Origin: Lachnospiraceae bacterium
GTDB lineage: Bacteria; Bacillota; Clostridia; Lachnospirales; Lachnospiraceae
Length of the DNA: 64,000 nt
Assembly: GCA_004552595.1 (NCBI GenBank)
Contig: SFNX01000019.1
Span: 1-64,000, forward strand
Direction of reading: 5' to 3'
Position numbers and translations under genes: made by a program. Shown here in pieces: positions 26,018-35,528 of this stretch (position 1 is its first letter; the number at the start of each line of letters is the position of its first letter). Below the pieces are notes generated by a model. The model ran no database searches and was not told the origin of the DNA. It saw nothing but the letters and a program-made list of their open reading frames with translations.

Positions 26018-26022
26018 GCAGC

Positions 26023-26044
26023 ATGGCAAGGTTGTAGTTGCCAT
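26023..26044 (+). other. Intergenic hairpin
   Basis: ATGGCAA (26023-26029)/TTGCCAT (26038-26044) with an 8-nt loop, in the 89-nt gap between the MuF-type and the methyltransferase-helicase genes. No T-run, so not an obvious terminator; perhaps an RNA-processing site. Confidence 0.4.
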
Positions 26045-26106
26045 AAGCATAAATAACCGCCTTAGAACCGCGTACATTCAAGGGCAAAAAACAAGGGGGC
26101 TATTAT

Positions 26107-29100
26107 ATGGCTTTTAGAATCGGATTTTTGGAGCGTTACAGGGCTAATCACGAATGGGAAACTATTCAGAAATCACGCCCGGTAAAGTACATACGACGCT
26201 ATCCAAAAAAAACAGGTAAAGGGTGGAATTATGTCTATGAAGATTCATGGAAACACCCTTTAACGGCGTTACTTGAATGTTTCGGAATCGGCAAAAAGAA
26301 GATTGACGAAACATATACAAGCGACATTAAAGAAGAGTACGGCGTAAGTAAAACTACTTGGGCGGCTCATGCACTGGAGTATTTCACAAACAAAGTAAAG
26401 TGGGATAATCTTTTCTCAAAAAAAGAAAAGCGCGACAAGTACAAAAAGCCGGTAACACAGAAAGCAGTTGAAGCTAAAGCCGCTGCAATCGTTGCCGAAA
26501 AGAAAGAACCGAAGGCAAAGAACGCTGATAAAATGATTATCAATCGTTCTTTAATGCGTAAAGTATGGGCTACTTTTAGCGTAGAAGGACAGAGAATTGA
26601 CGAAGCGGAAAGCGAGCAGGAAAAGCACGATAACCGCAGTAATGCCATGAAAGGCAATAAGAACGCCGAAAAGAACGGCGTTTATACCGATGATTTACAG
26701 GGGGTAAACAATGGTAACACTGGAATTGAGCCGGGAAGAATTTCCGATGGTGCTGAAAACATACGGACTGGAAGGGGCGAAGAAACAAGCCGTGAGAATG
26801 TTGGTAACACAGGGCGAGAAGATAACACAGACGAATCTTTACTCGGCACTGGCGAACTTGGAAGAGGACTTGCAGAACCAAACGGCAATGTCAACGCAGG
26901 AAGAGGAAGAATAACAAAAGGACAGGCGCGAAAAATCCGCGAACAGTGTCGCGAGATTCTTAAAAAGCCTGATTCAGAAATTACTGACGCAGATAAACAG
27001 ATTCTTGCGCAGTATGTCGGCGCAGGTGGAACAGACGAAGAAGGAAGCAGCAATAGCGGCGTTCTTTATGAGTTTTATACACCGCGTAATGTTATTTCTA
27101 AAGTTTGGGAAATTGTCGATAAATACAATCCTAGACAGGATAAAAGTGTTATTGAACCTTCTAGCGGTATTGGACGCTTTGCAGAAGGCAGAAGCGAAAA
27201 GTTTACGATGTTTGAACTTGAACAGGATAGCGCAAGAATTGCGCATATCTTACACCCTGACGCTGAAATTGTGCAGGGAGCATTTCAAGAAAACTTCATG
27301 AAGAACAAAAAAGGACGCTTTACAAAAGATTTTGAAAAGTACGATGTAGCGGTAGGAAATCCGCCTTATGGTGCTTATACCGGCAAATATAAAGGTATGG
27401 GCGAAGGTAAAGACTACAAACGCTATGAGACATACTTCATGTCGCGAACACTCGACACTATAAAAGACGGCGGAATTATGGCTATGGTAGTGCCTAGCGG
27501 ATTCCTTAACGGCGGTAGTTCATACGGTAAAGACCTTGAAAAAATCGCAGGTAAAGCAGAATTACTCGAAGCGTGGAGACTTCCTAACGGAACTTTTGAC
27601 AGTACCGATGTCGGAACTGATATTGTCGTATTCCGCAAGGGTAAAGGTACAACAGTAGACGCGCTGAAAAATTACTTTACAAACAATCCTGACCATATCG
27701 CCGGTGAAGTGTCTACAAGAATCGGACGTTTTGGCGAAGAGACTTACATTAAACCGAAAGACGGCGAAACATTTGAAAGCGCAGTAGCAAATATCAATGT
27801 CGGACAGGCTGAAATTAACAAGATTATCGAACAAGAAGCCGCAAAAGTTGAAATCAAAGAAGTAAAGAACGAACCTAAAAAGATTACTTCTAAAACTATT
27901 TTCGGCGATGTCGTAAAACTTGACGACGGAAGAACTGGAATTGTACAGGGATATGTAAAGCGCAATCGTAAGACCGCCGGTGTAGTCGTAAATGTGGACG
28001 GCAAGAGCGAAGAAGTATTATTTACTGACGAACAGGCTGAAAAGCGTAACCGCTCGGAAGCTATGAAGGGTAATAAAAACGCAGAAGGCGCACACGATTA
28101 TCCTATAAGCCCTGACGCACACTTACTCGACGCGGCAGAGTTTAACAAGATGTACGGTAAAGACATCGACCCTAAAGACCTGCCGGTTTGGAAAGTAACC
28201 GATAAATACGGCAATATCGACATGACAAAACTTTCTGACGAACAGAAAGAATACATAAAATCATCAGACCATTATGTAAAAGAAGGTGATACTTATGTAA
28301 ACGCCGTAAACTATGCGAGTGGTAATATCCGTAAGAAATTACGCGAACTTGACCCGGAAGACCCACAGTATGAAACTAAAAAAGCCTTACTTGAAGCGGT
28401 ATGCCCTAAAGAAAAAGGACTTTTGCGCACTTGGAAAGAAGTGGACGAAAACGGCGTAGAAGTTGAAAAGTCGGACGGATTCACATTGTCGCCGGTTATG
28501 GACTGGACGCGCGATTATAAGACTAAAGACGGTATGAGCCTGATTACAGGATTCTTTGAATGGGCGTATGCCGGACACGGCTATTATAGCGAGAGCGATT
28601 CACCTATTGCGCGTGAAGAGATTCCGGCAATTCTTGACTTTAGAGATATTAAAGCGTTCTTTGATAAAGAGGCTTTAGTTTTGGATAGAGGCGAGGCAGG
28701 AACGGACGACAAAAAAGGCAAGGCGCGCTACAGAGAGCAGAAAAAGCAGCTTAGACGCGATACCGCTATTAAACTGTTTAACCGCTATTTGCGCGAAGGT
28801 TTGAGCATTGAAGACCAAAAAGACCTTGTACAGGCTTGGAACGATAAAGCAAATACTTTCGTAAATCCTGATTACACAAAGATTCCTATTTTCGTAGACG
28901 GTATGAGTTCACACAAAGGCAAGAAGCCGTTTAAGTTGTTGGAGCAGCAGCTTAAAGGTATTTCTATGCTTACAAATAAAGGAACTGGACTTCTTGCTTA
29001 TGATGTCGGCGTAGGTAAGACCGCTTGCGGTATTGTCGCCACAGTCAATCAGATTCAGACAGGACGCGCAAAAAAACCGCTTATTTGTGTACCGAAGGCA

Positions 29101-31575
29101 GTTTATACAAACTGGATAAAGTCTATTCATCAGTTATTCCCGGGAATTAAAATAAACGAACTCGGAAATCTTTCTAAAAACTACTGGAAAGAAGGAATGA
29201 AGATTGAAGAGGGAACTATTTCCGTATGTACTTATGAAGGACTTGAAAACATCGGATTCAATGAGCAGGAAGAAGCCGAAATACAGGAAGATGTAGAGTT
29301 TGGCGCAATGGAATCTACCGGCGGCAGCGAAGGAAAATCTAAAAGAAAAGCTGCAAGCGATAGCGAAAAGATTGCAGAAACAGTTGGCGAAATGTCGCGC
29401 ACTCGTGATGAAGGCGTACAGTTTAGCGAACTTGGATTTGACCATATTACCGTTGATGAAGTTCACAACTTCCGCAATCTTTTCAAAATGCCTAAACACA
29501 TGAATAAACAGGGCGAGAGCGAACAGGGCGAAAGTAACGAGTTTGACGGACTTGGAAGCGGTGGGCAGCCTTCTAACAGAGCAAAGAAATTGTTTGCGAT
29601 TACCCAGTTAATTCAGAGACATAACGACGGACGCAATACATTCTTGCTTTCGGCTACACCATTCCAAAACTCACCTACAGAGGTTTACTCAATTCTTTCA
29701 TACATGGCACGCGACAAACTTAAAGAAATGGGATTCTACTCACTCGAACAGTTTGTACATAACTTCTGTAAAGTGCAGCGCGAATATGTTGTAAAGGCAA
29801 ACCGCGTAACAGAAGCACCAGTCGTAAAGGGCTTTGAAAACCTTTCAGAATTACAGGGCTTACTCACAAACTACATGGATAAGGTAGACGGTGAAGAGGC
29901 AGGAGTTGTAAGACCTTATAAGCGTATGCACGCGCCTGAACTTGAATTGACAGACTTGCAGAAGGCTATCATGGATAAATGTTCTGAATACATTGAAGAG
30001 CAGGAAGGACTTCCAAAAGACGACCGCGACGACGGTTATATGTTCCGCGCTATGAACGCTATGAAGAATTGCGCTTTAAGTCCGGCACTTGTAGACCCTT
30101 CTTTCATTCCTGACGGCTACGAAGCACCAAAAATGAGCGAGTTTGTAGATTCTTCTCCAAAGTTGAAGTTTACTTGTGATTCTATTATTGCACAGTATAA
30201 AAAATCACCGACAAACGGACAGATTATGTATATGCCTAGCGGCGTTGAGCAATTCCCACAGGTTAAAAACTACCTGATTAAACACGGTATTCCAAAAGAA
30301 GCTATAGCAACAGTTGCCGGAGCAGCTACAACAGATAAGGCACTGGACGCAAGACAGGAAGTTTTCAACGAGTTCAATGACGTAAACGGTAAATGTAAGG
30401 TTATTATCGGTAGTTCAACAATCAAAGAAGGTTGTAACTTACAGGGTAATACTACAACAATTTACTGTACACAACTTGACTGGAATCCGACAGATGTACA
30501 ACAGTTATGGGGTAGAGGTTGGAGACAGGGAAATAAGCAGGGAATTGTACATTGTGTAACACCGCTTATGCACGATTCTCTTGACCCGATGATTTATCAG
30601 AAACACGACGAAAAATCATCACGTACCGACGACCTTTATTCTTACAAGGGCGATACAATGAACTCTAACGATGTAAACCCGGAAGAGTTGAAATTCTCAT
30701 TGATTAAAGACCCGAATAAGCGCGCTGACTTGCAGGTTATGGAATATACCGAAAAAAACAAGAGCGACCAAAGAATGTACGGACAGTTGATTGATGTACT
30801 TCACAAGCAGATTGATATTGCTTTTGAATCTGACGAAGCTATCAAAGAAAACGCAAAGAACGGCGTAAACTGGCGTTTTGAAGGCGTTGAGGCAGAAGAA
30901 AAGAAAATCAATGATTGCAAAGATAACATCAAAGCTATTAAAGACATGATTGCGCAGTTCAAAAAAGACTTTAAGGGCAAGGAAGATTCTTATAACCATA
31001 ACGATAGAGAAGGTTTGCGAAAATACGATGTCGCAGGAAAAACAATCTCTTGGAATTATTACGACGGTAAAAAAGGTTATGACGAAGCCTTGCAGGATAT
31101 GGAGCGTTGGATTGCAGGTTATGATGATGAAATCGCAACTTCAAAAGGTTATATCAAGACCTATAATAAAAACCTTAAAAAGGCTATGGATACAAAGGCA
31201 GCTTGTAAAGCATACCTTGATTCTAAAGGCTTGAAGACACAGGAAGATTGCGAGGCAAAGATTCAGGATTATGTAAAACTTATGGACGAAGCGCGCGAAA
31301 ATGTTGATAAAGCAAAGGATATGCGCGAACAGTTCTTGCAGGAAGCTATCGCCTACAACGAAGCAAACAAGAAAAACTTACTTTCAGTAAATGAACTTGT
31401 AAAGCAGAATGTAGACGGAATTATGAACGATTTACACGCTATGGACGACGAATTTAAGGCAAAGATTAAAGCCGAAAACGATAAGCGTTTCGGGCGTGAT
31501 AATGTTCAAAAATCTTGGTGTTACTTTGACAAAAACGGAAATCTTTATTTCCGCAAAAGTGCATTTTCAAAATAA
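26107..31575 (+). CDS. Giant DNA methyltransferase-helicase polyvalent protein (DarB-like)
   Basis: 1822 aa. N-terminal unit (1-200) with QKSRPVKYIRRYPKKTGKG, then a low-complexity Gly/Asn/Arg linker (about 195-265). The N6-adenine methyltransferase domain has IEPSSGIGRF (about 355) and the catalytic GNPPYGAY (about 416). The SNF2-type helicase has YDVGVGKTACGI (about 965), VDEVHNFRN (about 1116), LLSATPFQNSP (about 1180) and QLWGRGWRQG (about 1466). A coiled-coil tail ends RKSAFSK. Size, domain order and location among head genes match P1 DarB, an antirestriction protein packaged in the capsid and injected. Two copies of an AMKGNKNAE motif (near 179 and 651) flank the methyltransferase. Confidence 0.85.
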   Translation: MAFRIGFLERYRANHEWETIQKSRPVKYIRRYPKKTGKGWNYVYEDSWKHPLTALLECFGIGKKKIDETYTSDIKEEYGVSKTTWAAHALEYFTNKVKWDNLFSKKEKRDKYKKPVTQKAVEAKAAAIVAEKKEPKAKNADKMIINRSLMRKVWATFSVEGQRIDEAESEQEKHDNRSNAMKGNKNAEKNGVYTDDLQGVNNGNTGIEPGRISDGAENIRTGRGEETSRENVGNTGREDNTDESLLGTGELGRGLAEPNGNVNAGRGRITKGQARKIREQCREILKKPDSEITDADKQILAQYVGAGGTDEEGSSNSGVLYEFYTPRNVISKVWEIVDKYNPRQDKSVIEPSSGIGRFAEGRSEKFTMFELEQDSARIAHILHPDAEIVQGAFQENFMKNKKGRFTKDFEKYDVAVGNPPYGAYTGKYKGMGEGKDYKRYETYFMSRTLDTIKDGGIMAMVVPSGFLNGGSSYGKDLEKIAGKAELLEAWRLPNGTFDSTDVGTDIVVFRKGKGTTVDALKNYFTNNPDHIAGEVSTRIGRFGEETYIKPKDGETFESAVANINVGQAEINKIIEQEAAKVEIKEVKNEPKKITSKTIFGDVVKLDDGRTGIVQGYVKRNRKTAGVVVNVDGKSEEVLFTDEQAEKRNRSEAMKGNKNAEGAHDYPISPDAHLLDAAEFNKMYGKDIDPKDLPVWKVTDKYGNIDMTKLSDEQKEYIKSSDHYVKEGDTYVNAVNYASGNIRKKLRELDPEDPQYETKKALLEAVCPKEKGLLRTWKEVDENGVEVEKSDGFTLSPVMDWTRDYKTKDGMSLITGFFEWAYAGHGYYSESDSPIAREEIPAILDFRDIKAFFDKEALVLDRGEAGTDDKKGKARYREQKKQLRRDTAIKLFNRYLREGLSIEDQKDLVQAWNDKANTFVNPDYTKIPIFVDGMSSHKGKKPFKLLEQQLKGISMLTNKGTGLLAYDVGVGKTACGIVATVNQIQTGRAKKPLICVPKAVYTNWIKSIHQLFPGIKINELGNLSKNYWKEGMKIEEGTISVCTYEGLENIGFNEQEEAEIQEDVEFGAMESTGGSEGKSKRKAASDSEKIAETVGEMSRTRDEGVQFSELGFDHITVDEVHNFRNLFKMPKHMNKQGESEQGESNEFDGLGSGGQPSNRAKKLFAITQLIQRHNDGRNTFLLSATPFQNSPTEVYSILSYMARDKLKEMGFYSLEQFVHNFCKVQREYVVKANRVTEAPVVKGFENLSELQGLLTNYMDKVDGEEAGVVRPYKRMHAPELELTDLQKAIMDKCSEYIEEQEGLPKDDRDDGYMFRAMNAMKNCALSPALVDPSFIPDGYEAPKMSEFVDSSPKLKFTCDSIIAQYKKSPTNGQIMYMPSGVEQFPQVKNYLIKHGIPKEAIATVAGAATTDKALDARQEVFNEFNDVNGKCKVIIGSSTIKEGCNLQGNTTTIYCTQLDWNPTDVQQLWGRGWRQGNKQGIVHCVTPLMHDSLDPMIYQKHDEKSSRTDDLYSYKGDTMNSNDVNPEELKFSLIKDPNKRADLQVMEYTEKNKSDQRMYGQLIDVLHKQIDIAFESDEAIKENAKNGVNWRFEGVEAEEKKINDCKDNIKAIKDMIAQFKKDFKGKEDSYNHNDREGLRKYDVAGKTISWNYYDGKKGYDEALQDMERWIAGYDDEIATSKGYIKTYNKNLKKAMDTKAACKAYLDSKGLKTQEDCEAKIQDYVKLMDEARENVDKAKDMREQFLQEAIAYNEANKKNLLSVNELVKQNVDGIMNDLHAMDDEFKAKIKAENDKRFGRDNVQKSWCYFDKNGNLYFRKSAFSK
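26711..26914 (+). CDS. Possible overprinted gene inside the methyltransferase-helicase gene, 67 aa
   Basis: A different reading frame with ATG at 26711 behind a strong AGGGGG (26698-26703). The product (LELSREEFPMVLKTYGLEGA, KKQAVRMLVTQGEKITQTNL, ending TQEEEE) looks like a normal helical protein. The large protein's frame over the same bases is a low-complexity linker. Either a nested gene or a relic of a separate gene absorbed by a fusion. Confidence 0.4.
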   Translation: MVTLELSREEFPMVLKTYGLEGAKKQAVRMLVTQGEKITQTNLYSALANLEEDLQNQTAMSTQEEEE

Positions 31576-31686
31576 GCGTAACGGTGTATAATACCAGTAC
31601 ACTAAACCGTATCTAGGTTGTTACGCAAAAGCGAACGCCGATTATTCTTAGATTTATTCTAGGAGTAGTCGGCGTTTTGTTTTTAA
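31564..31686 (+). promoter_or_regulatory. Promoter and hairpin leader upstream of the DdrB-like gene
   Basis: TTTTCA (31564-31569) and TATAAT (31587-31592), 17 bp apart, at the end of the preceding gene. The leader contains GCGTAAC/GTTACGC arms (31579-31585 and 31619-31625). It then has a terminator-like stem AACGCCGA (31634-31641)/TCGGCGTT (31669-31676) followed by TTGTTTTT, about 20 nt before the next ribosome binding site. ATCTAGG (31611-31617) could pair with CTTAGAT (31647-31653) in the terminator loop, offering an alternative fold. Confidence 0.5.
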
Positions 31687-31708
31687 ACTTGATTTTTCGG
31701 AGCGCACA

Positions 31709-33841
31709 ATGAAAGACGAAAAACTTGATTACTTCAAAAAACTTGTTATTGAACATCTTGAATCTTTGGAAGCTGATAAAAAAGAACTAAAAAAATCACT
31801 TTTGGAAGCGGAGAGCATAGCGAAGGGCGGCAAAGGTTTGCCGGTTGGAACTGTAAGAGACTGGAAAGGTAGAAAGTATGTAAAAGTTGCGCCGGGCAAG
31901 TGGAAGCCTAAATATGATAGTCATTCACGCGGCGCGAAGTTATCTATCGCTGCACTTAAAAGAAAAGCGGACGAGTGCAAAAGTTCAGAGGAATTATTGC
32001 AGCTTGTACTTGAAAACCGCGAAAGATTCTCTGATGAAATGGGAAGACCGCTGCCGTTTGTAAAAGAATTGTCGGACTATATTTCTGCAAAAAATGACGA
32101 ACTGGAAAACGGAAAGAAACCGGCAAAAGCAAAAGCGAAAAAAGAGAAAAAGACCGTCGCCGAAATGAAAGCAAAAGACGACGAAAAAATACAGGTAAAC
32201 GAAACGCCGGAAGACCGCGCGCAGGTTACAAAAACACAGGCTTTTAATAAAGAAATTGAGACTTTGACAAATAGCAGCTATAAGGCTGATTCAGTTGAAG
32301 ACGCTATAAAAGCACTGGAAAAACATAAAGAGTTTGTACACTCAATTATTCCACAGAATGAGACTTTACACGAAAAAGCAACACGCGAAGGGCGCGAAGA
32401 GGCTATACAGTCGATTATTGATAAACTCAAACAGGGAATTAAAGACATTATAGCGATGTTTGTAAAAGCCCCGGAAAAGAAAGCGCAGGAACAGGAAGAA
32501 AAAGAACTTGAAGAAAAATACGGCGCAGAGCCGGAAACAACAATAAAAGACATACGCGATAAATACGAAGCGTCAAAAAGTGTTACCGGCAATAAAAAGA
32601 CCGTTACTCTTCCTGACGGAACTAAAATAAAATGCCATTACAAGATTGTTGAGGCAGAAGCACCGACGGCAAGCCATGACGAGCGCACTTTTGCGCCTTC
32701 TAAGGGATTCCCGACAACAAAGGACGGTAAAAGCGTAAACGACCGTGATTATCAGAATGACGCGGACGCACAGGAAAGCGTTAGAAAGATTGCAAGCAAC
32801 TTCAATTCTCTTGCGCTTGAATCGCCGCCGATTGTTACAAAGGACGGTATTGTTATTTCCGGCAATAACCGCACTATGTCAAGTAAACTTGCGGCAAGAC
32901 AGGGAACTGATAAAGCGTACTTGCAGGATTTAAGGGAAATGGCGGACGAATACGGAATAAAGCCGGAAGACTTAAACGGCTTTGAGAATCCGCGCCTTAT
33001 TCTTGAAACTGACAACGAGCATGAGGGCGACTACACTACAGAAGAGTTTGCGCAGTTTAACCGCGACACAAAAAAGACAATGAATAATGTTGAAAAGGCG
33101 GTAAAACTTACAAAAACACTTAATGCCGAAAAAATACAGTCGATTGCGGAAAGTTTGCAGGGATATGACACAATGGGCGAACTTTACGCGGACACAAAGG
33201 GAAGTCAAGAGTTTGTAAATAAACTTATTTCCGCCGGAATCATCGGAGAAAACGAAAAAGCGCAGTATTGCCGCACTGACGGAACTTTGAACGATACAGG
33301 TAAAGACTTTTGCGAAACTGTACTTGTCGGTGGCGTACTGAACGAAGATAACATACGAAAACTTGACGGCGCAGGTGGTAAAAGAATCAGGCAGAAACTT
33401 GTAAGAGCCATTTTGCCGCTGATTGAAAATAAAGGAACTGGTAAAGAATATTCATTCAATACAGAACTTAATGACGCGGTAAATATCGCCGTAACCGTTG
33501 CAAAAGACCATGATACTTTTCCTGATGTCAAAACATATCTTTCGCAGGGTAATTTGTTTGGAGAAAAAGAACCTGACGCGGCAACTCAGCGACTTGCGGA
33601 AATTATTCATGATGAAGGCGAAAAAGCGTTTGCGCAGAGAATGAAAGATTTAGGCGCAGGATTGAGAGCAAGCGCAAGCGGTGAGCAGGATATTTTCTTA
33701 GGCGGCGTTGAATCAAAAGAGAGTTTGTTAAACAGATTCTTGGAAATAAAGAAATCCATAACGGATATTCTTTCTAAACTTGGTAAAAGAGAGCAGTCGG
33801 CAAGTTCACTTGTGGCGAGCGTTCTTAACAAAATATCATAA
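31709..33841 (+). CDS. Polyvalent protein with DdrB-like ParB domain
   Basis: 710 aa. Residues 1-130: coiled coil, then a beta unit (GLPVGTVRDWKGRKYVKVAP) and a helical unit (SEELLQLVLENRERFSDEMG), also found in the 46.4-kb gene. Residues about 340-480: ddrB-ParB domain (DRDYQNDADAQESVRKIASN, IVTKDGIVISGNNRTMSSKL). The C-terminal helical part ends in LEIKKSITDILSKLG. In phage P1, DdrB belongs to the defence-against-restriction set with DarB. The neighbouring DarB-like gene makes a shared antirestriction role likely, though the chemistry is unknown. Confidence 0.75.
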   Translation: MKDEKLDYFKKLVIEHLESLEADKKELKKSLLEAESIAKGGKGLPVGTVRDWKGRKYVKVAPGKWKPKYDSHSRGAKLSIAALKRKADECKSSEELLQLVLENRERFSDEMGRPLPFVKELSDYISAKNDELENGKKPAKAKAKKEKKTVAEMKAKDDEKIQVNETPEDRAQVTKTQAFNKEIETLTNSSYKADSVEDAIKALEKHKEFVHSIIPQNETLHEKATREGREEAIQSIIDKLKQGIKDIIAMFVKAPEKKAQEQEEKELEEKYGAEPETTIKDIRDKYEASKSVTGNKKTVTLPDGTKIKCHYKIVEAEAPTASHDERTFAPSKGFPTTKDGKSVNDRDYQNDADAQESVRKIASNFNSLALESPPIVTKDGIVISGNNRTMSSKLAARQGTDKAYLQDLREMADEYGIKPEDLNGFENPRLILETDNEHEGDYTTEEFAQFNRDTKKTMNNVEKAVKLTKTLNAEKIQSIAESLQGYDTMGELYADTKGSQEFVNKLISAGIIGENEKAQYCRTDGTLNDTGKDFCETVLVGGVLNEDNIRKLDGAGGKRIRQKLVRAILPLIENKGTGKEYSFNTELNDAVNIAVTVAKDHDTFPDVKTYLSQGNLFGEKEPDAATQRLAEIIHDEGEKAFAQRMKDLGAGLRASASGEQDIFLGGVESKESLLNRFLEIKKSITDILSKLGKREQSASSLVASVLNKIS

Positions 33842-33855
33842 GCGAGGTAAAGCAA

Positions 33856-35118
33856 ATGAAAGTTATGTTTTCAAAAGCGGTTTATGCCGAAATGGAAAAG
33901 GCGTTCGGTAAAAAAGACTTGTCGAAATTGCGCAAGGAAATAATTACCGATAAAAACGGACATCGTAAAACCGTTTACAAGAAAATCGACAAGCCGGAAG
34001 AAGGTAAAAACAAAGGCGCAGCAGCACCAAAAGAAGAGGAAAAACACTCTTACGCTCATACTACCGGCGACCACATTGTATTTAACAATGGCGGCGTAGA
34101 TATGACCGGCGAAATTGTAGGCGTTGGAAGAGACGGCGTTACAGTTAAAGGAACTGGAAACGCTAAAGGACAGACTTTCCGGGTAAAGCATGAAGATGTA
34201 AAACAGGTTACAAAAATGATTAACCCGAACGACGCTATCCGTGGACTTATGGACGCAAATAGTGTAAAATCAGGTTGGCGCGGTACTAACGGTATGCAGC
34301 CGGATTCTTGCGACACAATCAAAGGACTTTATGAAACTATTGAAGCTGCAAGAGGTGAGTTTAACGACTTCACCGATAGTGTAGCTAAAGAGTTTGCAGC
34401 CCTGAATCCTATCATCATGAAGCGCGCTACTTTAAAGAGCGAAGACCGCATTAAAGAAAAATTACGCGAAGACAGCATTGAAGAAGCAAAATCAAAATCA
34501 AACCCGGATATTGCAAAACAGATTTACGACGAAAAGACAGATACTTACCATTGCCGCACAATCCGCGATTGCGACGGACATACAATCTGTTTGAATAGCG
34601 TTGAAGATGTTGCGAACATTCTTAAACACCTTGACGGCAGAAAAGAAGTTGTGCGCATTAAAAATAAATTTGGTGAACCGTCGTCGGTTGGATATTCAGA
34701 CATTAACTGTAATATCAAACTTTCAAACGGCGCAATCGTTGAATTGCAGGTAAACACTACCGCAAACATGGTAGCAAAAGAGCGTTACGGACACGCACTT
34801 TATGAAGTTTACCGCAGCGTTGCAGCAAATCCAAAATATGCTAAACTTGCTGAAATTATGGGCGAAGCACAGAAAGACCTTTACGGACTTTCAAATAAAT
34901 ACTCAAAAGAAGGCAACTTCCCGACAAGAGATATTCCAAAAGGCAAAGACGGCAACGCGAATATTTTTGACGGCGAGTATAAACACGCTCCTTACGCTGC
35001 TGCAATCAGAAGTCATGTAGACAAGGCTATGCCATTGTTTGAACAGGCAAAAAGAGAAGGCGTATTGACCGGCAAGACAATCGAGCATTTTGAACACTTG
35101 GTTAACTACATTAAATAG
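33856..35118 (+). CDS. Protein with RelA/SpoT-like nucleotidyltransferase domain
   Basis: 420 aa. Residues 1-125 form a polyvalent N-terminal unit (KEIITDKNGHRKTVYKKIDK, a small beta domain GDHIVFNNGGVDMTGEIVGV). Residues about 140-320 follow RelA/SpoT synthetase order: a helical part, TIRDCDGHTICLNSVED (about 235), VRIKNKFGEPSSVGYSDINC (about 265-285) and IVELQVNT (about 294). If active, it would make alarmones or pyrophosphorylate RNA like toxSAS enzymes. It is the last gene of the cargo block, so it may be packaged. The active-site basic residues are only partly conserved by eye, so it could also be an inactive fold. Confidence 0.6.
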   Translation: MKVMFSKAVYAEMEKAFGKKDLSKLRKEIITDKNGHRKTVYKKIDKPEEGKNKGAAAPKEEEKHSYAHTTGDHIVFNNGGVDMTGEIVGVGRDGVTVKGTGNAKGQTFRVKHEDVKQVTKMINPNDAIRGLMDANSVKSGWRGTNGMQPDSCDTIKGLYETIEAARGEFNDFTDSVAKEFAALNPIIMKRATLKSEDRIKEKLREDSIEEAKSKSNPDIAKQIYDEKTDTYHCRTIRDCDGHTICLNSVEDVANILKHLDGRKEVVRIKNKFGEPSSVGYSDINCNIKLSNGAIVELQVNTTANMVAKERYGHALYEVYRSVAANPKYAKLAEIMGEAQKDLYGLSNKYSKEGNFPTRDIPKGKDGNANIFDGEYKHAPYAAAIRSHVDKAMPLFEQAKREGVLTGKTIEHFEHLVNYIK

Positions 35119-35121
35119 CAT

Positions 35122-35150
35122 TTGACAAATCAAACTATCTAGTTTAAGAT
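35122..35150 (+). promoter_or_regulatory. Promoter with repressor operator in the spacer
   Basis: TTGACA (35122-35127) and TAAGAT (35145-35150), 17-bp spacer. The spacer holds AAACTATCTAGTTT, a perfect AAACTA-N2-TAGTTT palindrome identical in arms to the sites in the 36.5-kb switch. Drives the 62-aa gene at 35171 and is expected to be silent in the lysogen. Confidence 0.75.
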
Positions 35151-35170
35151 ACAAGTGCAGGGGGTGAAAC

Positions 35171-35359
35171 ATGAAATATTACATTGACGATGACGACAGA
35201 GCATTTGTCGAAAAAGAAGACGGAATCTACCGGTTGTATAGCGACGGAGAAACCGTAAAGACTGACAGAATTGGCGCAGACCCTATGAAATGGCACGAGT
35301 GCAGCGAAAAAGAAGCACTTGAAAGTGCCAAACTCTACGAGAGTTATTTTAATAAATAA
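35171..35359 (+). CDS. Small operator-controlled protein, 62 aa
   Basis: Acidic, Tyr-rich (YYIDDDDRAFVEKEDGIYRL, DPMKWHECSEKEALESAKLY). GGGGGTG lies 8 nt before the ATG. Unrecognised. Its own strong promoter carries the prophage operator and its own terminator follows, so it is an independent unit likely switched on at induction; an antirepressor or DNA-mimic role is conceivable from the acidity. Confidence 0.6.
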   Translation: MKYYIDDDDRAFVEKEDGIYRLYSDGETVKTDRIGADPMKWHECSEKEALESAKLYESYFNK

Positions 35360-35389
35360 GCGTACCGCTATTCTTTCCTGAATAGTCAT

Positions 35390-35417
35390 AGCCCTAGCAA
35401 GTCTAGGGCTTTTTTTT
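35390..35417 (+). terminator. Rho-independent terminator
   Basis: AGCCCTAG (35390-35397)/CTAGGGCT (35403-35410), 5-nt loop, then seven T. A second hairpin, CTATTC/GAATAG, precedes it. Closes the 35171 unit. The next 110 nt hold only AT-rich sequence with small inverted repeats. Confidence 0.85.
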
Positions 35418-35528
35418 ATTTTAGGGAAATTAGAGGAAAATAGCGGAAATTTCCCTTAATTTTACTTTCCGGCTTAAAACGAAAATAGAGCCGATTATTA
35501 TTTTACTTTTTATGCCGATAATTCAGGT

